A stretch of DNA of 6,333 bases, taken from positions 1-6,333 of the forward strand of contig CAKRTP010000103.1 in NCBI GenBank assembly GCA_934402155.1, given 5' to 3'. The notes below the pieces were generated by a model. That model saw only the letters and a list, made by a program, of their open reading frames with translations, did no database searches and had not been told where the DNA came from. Origin of the DNA: an uncultured Blautia sp. Lineage in GTDB: Bacteria; Bacillota; Clostridia; Lachnospirales; Lachnospiraceae. The translations under genes and the position numbers were made by a program. The first letter of the stretch is position 1; every line of letters starts with the position of its first letter. This document shows, piece by piece, positions 5,253 to 6,333 of the stretch.

Positions 5253-6215
5253 TTATCTTACTGTAACTCTGCATGTAGCTCTCTTGCCGGATCTCAGAAC
5301 AACGGTAACTGCAGATGTTCCTCTCTTCTTTCCGGTAATCCTGAACTGATTTGCCCCGGCTCTGGACAAGCCTGCGATATCACCTCTGTTGCTGCTTACA
5401 TATCTGATAGAATCGCCTCTGGCAAGACCGGTGACCTTTAAGATGAAGGAGCTGTTTCTTGATATTGTTCTGCTTGTTGCAGAAAGTCTGATCGTTGGGG
5501 TTAATTTCGGCAGAACCTGTGTTTTTCTTGAACCACAGGATTTACATCTGCATTCTTTCAGGCCTGTTGCAAAAACAGTTGGTGCCTTGACCATTCTCCA
5601 TGATCCATATGTATGTGTATGTCCGGCTTTTTTGAGATTAAATCCGGTTCTGATAAAAGGACAGTCAAAATCTGACCAGTTATCAAGCAGCTCACCATAT
5701 GCGGTGCACGGTGCATTTACAATATACAGTTCATATCTGCCTGGTGATGCTTTTTTGGTATTCCATGGAAGATATCCGCTGTAAGTGTCCTGCCCGGAGA
5801 GAGAAACTGTCTCCAAATTAAAATCTACGTATACAAGTTCCTTTCTGGAATCAAAAATTGAGACGATCGGTTTGGTATAATAATACTTCCATGTATCTCT
5901 CGCAAGGAACTTGACATATAATTTGGCACCCTGTTTGATTGAGGAGTTCTGTTTTGGCAATACTTCAGTAAGATAGTACGGCTCGGAAGCTACCCCTACT
6001 CTGTTTATGAACTCAGAGCACTTCTTCGTTTCGTCCGAAGATAATCCCTCTGACTGTCCTACTCTGACCTGTCCCTCCAAAGAATGCTGAACTCTCTGTG
6101 CCGGTGTCCTGATTTCTTTTTTTTCGGCAGCATTATTCGCCATGACCGGAATCGCGAATACAAACATCAAAACACCAAATAACAACACTGCCATTTTCTT
6201 TTTCATCTGTTTCAT
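5253..6215 (-). CDS. Secreted protein with Big2-like Ig domain, function unknown
   Basis: This encodes a 320-residue exported protein. A signal peptide is clear: basic MKQMKKK, a hydrophobic core at about 8-24, and likely cleavage after PVMA (residue 26). Residues about 27-80 are polar. Residues about 81-195 look like a beta-rich module (TKPIVSIFDSRKELVYVDF, SPGRYELYIVNAP). At 198-228 is a segment with HTHTYGSW and then CRCKSCG (C222, C224, C227), similar to short Cys/His modules I recall from clostridial surface proteins. Residues about 240-320 form a Big2-type Ig-like domain (SNRGDIAGLSRAGANQFRITGKKRGTSAVTV). No LPXTG, SLH or choline-binding repeat is visible, so the mature protein is either released or held by an unrecognised mechanism. 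The start at 6215 is chosen because AAGGGGG (6229-6223) precedes it and the signal peptide begins there; an in-frame ATG at 6263 would add 16 residues and lies in the terminator/promoter region. The role is unknown; adhesion or envelope binding is only a guess. Confidence 0.8.
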   Translation of the reverse strand: MKQMKKKMAVLLFGVLMFVFAIPVMANNAAEKKEIRTPAQRVQHSLEGQVRVGQSEGLSSDETKKCSEFINRVGVASEPYYLTEVLPKQNSSIKQGAKLYVKFLARDTWKYYYTKPIVSIFDSRKELVYVDFNLETVSLSGQDTYSGYLPWNTKKASPGRYELYIVNAPCTAYGELLDNWSDFDCPFIRTGFNLKKAGHTHTYGSWRMVKAPTVFATGLKECRCKSCGSRKTQVLPKLTPTIRLSATSRTISRNSSFILKVTGLARGDSIRYVSSNRGDIAGLSRAGANQFRITGKKRGTSAVTVVLRSGKRATCRVTVR

Positions 6216-6252
6216 ACAAAAACCCCCTTTGTATTGTGTTGGTATATATGTT

Positions 6253-6258
6253 ATTATA
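6253..6258 (-). promoter_or_regulatory. -10 box for the Big2-protein gene
   Basis: TATAAT, a perfect -10 match on the minus strand, lies 37 bases upstream of the ATG at 6215. At a 17-base spacing the -35 position reads TAGTAA (6281-6276), only 3/6, and falls within the loop and 3' arm of the terminator hairpin. The promoter would thus depend on its -10 box or on an activator. Confidence 0.5.
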
Positions 6259-6261
6259 CAC

Positions 6262-6290
6262 AAAAACAGAGACTATTACTAGCCTCTGTT
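6262..6290 (-). terminator. Intrinsic terminator of the gene beyond the right edge
   Basis: In the minus-strand RNA an 11-bp stem is formed by AACAGAGGCUA (6290-6280) and UAGUCUCUGUU (6275-6265), with one G-U pair. It closes a GUAA tetraloop of the stable GNRA type and continues into a run of five U ending at 6262. The wobble pair and the T-run give minus-strand polarity. Confidence 0.9.
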
Positions 6291-6302
6291 CTATAAATTA
6301 TT

Positions 6303-6333
6303 TCAGATATCATTCATCCCAGTTTGTCCATAC
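6303..6333 (-). other. Probable 3' end of an upstream gene (frame undetermined)
   Basis: A terminator immediately downstream implies that a minus-strand gene ends here. All three minus frames entering from the right edge stop before the hairpin: ending VWTNWDE (stop 6312-6310), YGQTGMNDI (stop 6305-6303) or MDKLG (stop 6316-6314). Too little is present to choose between them or to name the gene. Confidence 0.3.

Overview
The window reads as chromosomal DNA of a low-to-moderate GC anaerobic Firmicute, most likely a gut Lachnospiraceae-type Clostridium relative. This is inferred from the gene content, from strong AGGAGG-type ribosome binding sites, and from the style of the secreted protein. 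No database search was possible. All six recognisable genes lie on the minus strand, so transcription runs from high to low coordinates.

In transcription order, the right edge (about 6291-6333) probably holds the last codons of an upstream gene. It is closed by a clear intrinsic terminator at 6262-6290. A consensus -10 box follows directly and leads into a gene for a secreted protein with a C-terminal bacterial Ig-like (Big2) domain (5253-6215). Next is a ClpP-fold serine protease of the TepA type (4442-5152). Its ribosome binding site lies inside a perfect 12-bp hairpin, the most unusual non-coding structure in the window. Then come nfnA and nfnB (4330 down to 2049), which overlap by one base and have a recognisable promoter and a strong terminator. 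They encode the small and large subunits of an electron-bifurcating NADH-dependent ferredoxin:NADP+ oxidoreductase. The large subunit is easily mislabelled as glutamate synthase small subunit. A separate promoter then drives uppP (undecaprenyl-diphosphatase, 990-1868). After 44 bases comes the N-terminal part of an FtsK/SpoIIIE DNA translocase (1-945), cut by the left edge.

The genes form at least three transcription units: Big2 protein with or without tepA, nfnAB, and uppP with ftsK probably as a read-through pair. Functionally they combine redox balancing (Nfn links NADH, NADPH and ferredoxin), envelope lipid-carrier recycling (UppP), chromosome translocation at the septum (FtsK), cytosolic proteolysis (TepA) and an exported protein of unknown role. 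The proteins are mostly familiar families. I see no CRISPR array, transposon, tRNA, rRNA or prophage. I did not find a convincing new multi-gene system. The items most worth a second look are the SD-sequestering hairpin before tepA, the dyad over the nfn promoter, the Cys/His tail on NfnA and the exported Big2 protein.
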